Assembly: GCF_001552275.1 (NCBI RefSeq)
Contig: NZ_BCQW01000010.1
Location: forward strand, 1-64,000
DNA: 64,000 nt
Source: Amphibacillus sediminis NBRC 103570
GTDB taxonomy: Bacteria > Bacillota > Bacilli > Bacillales > Amphibacillaceae
Direction of reading: 5' to 3'
Of the stretch, positions 61,822 to 64,000 are shown piece after piece (position 1 is the first letter of the stretch; each line of letters begins with the position of its first letter). Below the pieces are notes generated by a model. It was not told the DNA's origin, searched no databases, and saw nothing but the letters and a program-made list of their open reading frames with translations. Made by a program: the position numbers and the translations under genes.

Positions 61822-63963
61822 GTGAAGCACGGTTCTGATCCTAATCAAAAACTAGAATTACCATCCTATTTTTATAATCGGGAAGTAAGCTGGCTTCGGT
61901 TTAATCAGAGAGTGCTCGAGGAAGCATTAGATTCAAGCAACCCTCTTTTAGAACGGTTACGATTTATTTCAATTTTCTGTTCGAATTTAGATGAATTCTT
62001 TATGGTTCGTGTGGCTAGATTAAAACAGCTGATTCAAGCTGGTGTAAACCAAACGAAAGATCTTACTGGTTTAACACCAAGTGAACAGCTTAGTGTTATC
62101 AATGAGGAAGTACGTCGCCTCATTAAGATCAAACAAAATGTGTATCGGACGATTGATAAAGAGTTACGCTCCCATCATATCAAAATTCAAACAATAGAAC
62201 AGCTAACGGTAAAGCAAAAAAGCTGGCTTGCTGACTATTTCAATAGGTTTATCCTTCCTGTCTTGACACCCGTGGAGTTAGAAGGCTATCAGACTTTCCC
62301 ATTATTCAAGAACGGCTCACTGAATATATTGGTGACATTAATGTCTAAAAAACAGTCAAAATATACCGAAACAGCTATCGTGCAAATCCCTGCTTTCCTT
62401 AATCGCTTTATCCAAATTAGTCATGCGCATTGTTTTATTCTCTTAGAAGAGGTCATCACTTATTTTATGGATTGCTTATTTATTGGTTATTCGATTAAAT
62501 CAACGATTCTGTTTAGAATCACTCGAGATGCCAGCATAAATCTTGATCAAAGTACAGACTCTGAACTGTTGATCAAGCTAGAAAAAGAGCTAAAAAGAAG
62601 GCAGTGGGGTAAGGCTGTTCGTTTAGAGGTGGTTGATCACAGTGATGTTGAGGAGCAGAATGCTCTAGATAGGCTTAAAGATATGCTTGAACTTGATGAT
62701 GCTGATCTTTTTTTTGAAAAAGGACCGCTTGACCTTTCATGCCTGAACAGTCTTTATCAATTATTGGAAGCTGATTTTGACTCATTAAGTTATCAAGCCC
62801 TATTACCTCAACCTAGCCCTGAAATAAACTTTAATCAAAATTTATTTGATCAAATTAGGCAGCGTGATATTCTATTGCACCATCCATATGAATCATTTAG
62901 CGTAGTCACGGATTGGCTGCGGATAGCTGCACATGATCCAAAGGTACTTGCAATCAAGCAAACCCTTTATCGAGTTAGCGATCAGTCTCCTATTATAGAT
63001 CACCTGAGGATAGCCGCTCAAAATGGCAAAGACGTTACAGTCTTAGTAGAATTAAAAGCACGGTTTGATGAAGGAAATAACCTACATTGGGCTAAGGTGT
63101 TGAGCAAGGCAGGCTGTCGGGTTATTTACGGACATAACGATATGAAAACACATAGCAAAGTCATGCTTTTTATAAGAAAGGAAAACCAAAACATTCAACG
63201 TTATGTCCATCTCAGTACTGGTAATTATAATGATCATACAGCAAAGCTTTATACAGATATCTCTTTGCTATCAGCCCAAAAGAAGCTAGTTGAAGATGTT
63301 TCTCTTTTCTTTGATTTCTTAACTGGTCATGTAGAGCACCCTACCTATCATCATTTGACAATGTCACCCCATTCAATCCGATTACGACTTATCACATTAA
63401 TTGAGCAAGAAATAAAATTTCATCAAGAACAAGGTAACGGGCACATTATAGCCAAAATAAACGGTTTAACTGATAAGCCATTAATTGAAAAACTCTATCA
63501 AGCTTCACAGGCTGGTGTTAAAATAGATTTAATCGTAAGAGGTATTTGCTGTTTAAAGCCTAAAGTACCAGGTCTTAGCAAGAATATCAGGGTCCGAAGT
63601 ATTGTTGGTCGGTTTTTAGAGCATAGTCGGATTTATTATTTCCACCACGGTGGTGTCCCGCTTTACTATTTATCCTCAGCTGACATGATGACAAGAAATA
63701 TGACTAAACGAATTGAGTTATTATTTCCTGTGCTTGAGCAACAGCACCAAAAAAGGATTCAAACCATTTTAGATTTACTGTTACTGGATAATACTAAAGC
63801 ACGGGAGCTTGACGCTGAGGGGAACTATCATTACGTGCGGCAGGGTTCTAATCCGACCACCATTAATAGCCAGCTTGAGCTTTTTCATCTAGCTTATCAA
63901 GGCGAGTCGGTTCATGAAAAACCCGCACCTATTCCATCCGCTGGCCAGCAAATCATTCACTAA
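61822..63963 (+). CDS. ppk: Polyphosphate kinase Ppk1
   Basis: A 713-residue kinase that reversibly transfers the ATP gamma-phosphate to polyphosphate. N domain: NREVSWLRFNQRVLEEA, CSNLDEFFMVRVARL. Catalytic domains (PLD-like): AIKQTLYRVSD, VLVELKARFDEGNNLHWAKVL, the autophosphorylated histidine in KTHSKVMLF, YVHLSTGNYND, and IVRGICCLKP. Full length, with the usual C-terminal RNMTKRIELLFPV. The start is GTG with GGGGAG 7 bases upstream. With ppx it balances polyphosphate synthesis and breakdown. Confidence 0.95.
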   Translation: MKHGSDPNQKLELPSYFYNREVSWLRFNQRVLEEALDSSNPLLERLRFISIFCSNLDEFFMVRVARLKQLIQAGVNQTKDLTGLTPSEQLSVINEEVRRLIKIKQNVYRTIDKELRSHHIKIQTIEQLTVKQKSWLADYFNRFILPVLTPVELEGYQTFPLFKNGSLNILVTLMSKKQSKYTETAIVQIPAFLNRFIQISHAHCFILLEEVITYFMDCLFIGYSIKSTILFRITRDASINLDQSTDSELLIKLEKELKRRQWGKAVRLEVVDHSDVEEQNALDRLKDMLELDDADLFFEKGPLDLSCLNSLYQLLEADFDSLSYQALLPQPSPEINFNQNLFDQIRQRDILLHHPYESFSVVTDWLRIAAHDPKVLAIKQTLYRVSDQSPIIDHLRIAAQNGKDVTVLVELKARFDEGNNLHWAKVLSKAGCRVIYGHNDMKTHSKVMLFIRKENQNIQRYVHLSTGNYNDHTAKLYTDISLLSAQKKLVEDVSLFFDFLTGHVEHPTYHHLTMSPHSIRLRLITLIEQEIKFHQEQGNGHIIAKINGLTDKPLIEKLYQASQAGVKIDLIVRGICCLKPKVPGLSKNIRVRSIVGRFLEHSRIYYFHHGGVPLYYLSSADMMTRNMTKRIELLFPVLEQQHQKRIQTILDLLLLDNTKARELDAEGNYHYVRQGSNPTTINSQLELFHLAYQGESVHEKPAPIPSAGQQIIH

Positions 63964-63972
63964 AAAGGTCAA

Positions 63973-63996
63973 GGCTACCGAGTTTATTCGGTAGCC
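63973..63996 (+). terminator. ppk terminator (cut by window end)
   Basis: GGCTACCGA pairs perfectly with TCGGTAGCC over a 6-nt loop, 9 bases past the ppk stop. The U-run, if any, is beyond the window. Confidence 0.7.
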
Positions 63997-64000
63997 CTCT

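Overview
The window is a chromosomal stretch from a low-G+C, spore-forming Gram-positive of the Bacillaceae. A gamma-type small acid-soluble spore protein gene (sspE) shows a spore former. The gene order ygxA, perR, bcp, gsaB, ygaE-like, ygaD-like, ygaC/ntdP, sspE, mutY, yfhP, recX matches the Bacillus subtilis yfh-yga region read backwards. AGGAGG-type ribosome sites, GTG/TTG starts and CtsR, PerR and NrdR sites of Firmicutes type agree. The species cannot be fixed from the sequence alone.

Layout. 0.4-4.6 kb: nitroreductase, UV endonuclease uvsE, and a Crp/Fnr regulator divergent from the Fe-S repair gene ric, which has an FNR-like box. 4.6-21 kb: the conserved yga/yfh block (peroxide regulator, cobalamin adenosyltransferase, thiol peroxidase, K+ channel, GSA aminotransferase, exporters, SASP, DNA repair). 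20-27.3 kb: an XRE regulator facing a small unknown gene, an Fe-S-type regulator facing a DUF1450 gene, a chemoreceptor, and a large DUF342/FapA protein under a c-di-GMP-I riboswitch. 27.4-31.4 kb: nrdE-nrdF-flavodoxin under a twin NrdR operator. 31.9-41.7 kb: MarR with a broken NmrA-type gene, ABC exporters, a PadR-controlled ABC pair, an ABC-F ATPase preceded by a small ORF and terminator, and a Rieske oxidoreductase. 41.8-47.4 kb: tRNA-Ala, a Vga-like ABC-F gene behind a leader-peptide attenuator, sdpRI, and a yxlEFG-type ABC cluster with a Fur-like box. 47.7-50.5 kb: P1B-4 metal ATPase with a CzrA-like repressor. 50.7-55.8 kb: an amidinotransferase-family enzyme and a compact vanG-vanXY-vanT operon (D-Ala-D-Ser glycopeptide resistance type) in which VanT is split into two genes. 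56-64 kb: clpE with CtsR boxes, then a TPR protein, ppx and ppk.

The most unusual feature is the repeat load. Eleven copies of a 150-255 bp element (called R1 here) lie between genes. They have a 5' flank of TTTAT, a 3' end in CACTTTAT, a terminal hairpin, and an internal fold like the right end/omega-RNA of IS200/IS605-TnpB elements, yet no transposase or TnpB gene is present. A second, more diverged family (R2, three copies), two TIR-bearing MITEs and one remnant DDE transposase complete the mobile fraction. Several regulatory circuits can be read directly: PerR autoregulation, CtsR on clpE, NrdR on nrdEF, c-di-GMP on the FapA gene, and attenuation of the Vga-like gene.
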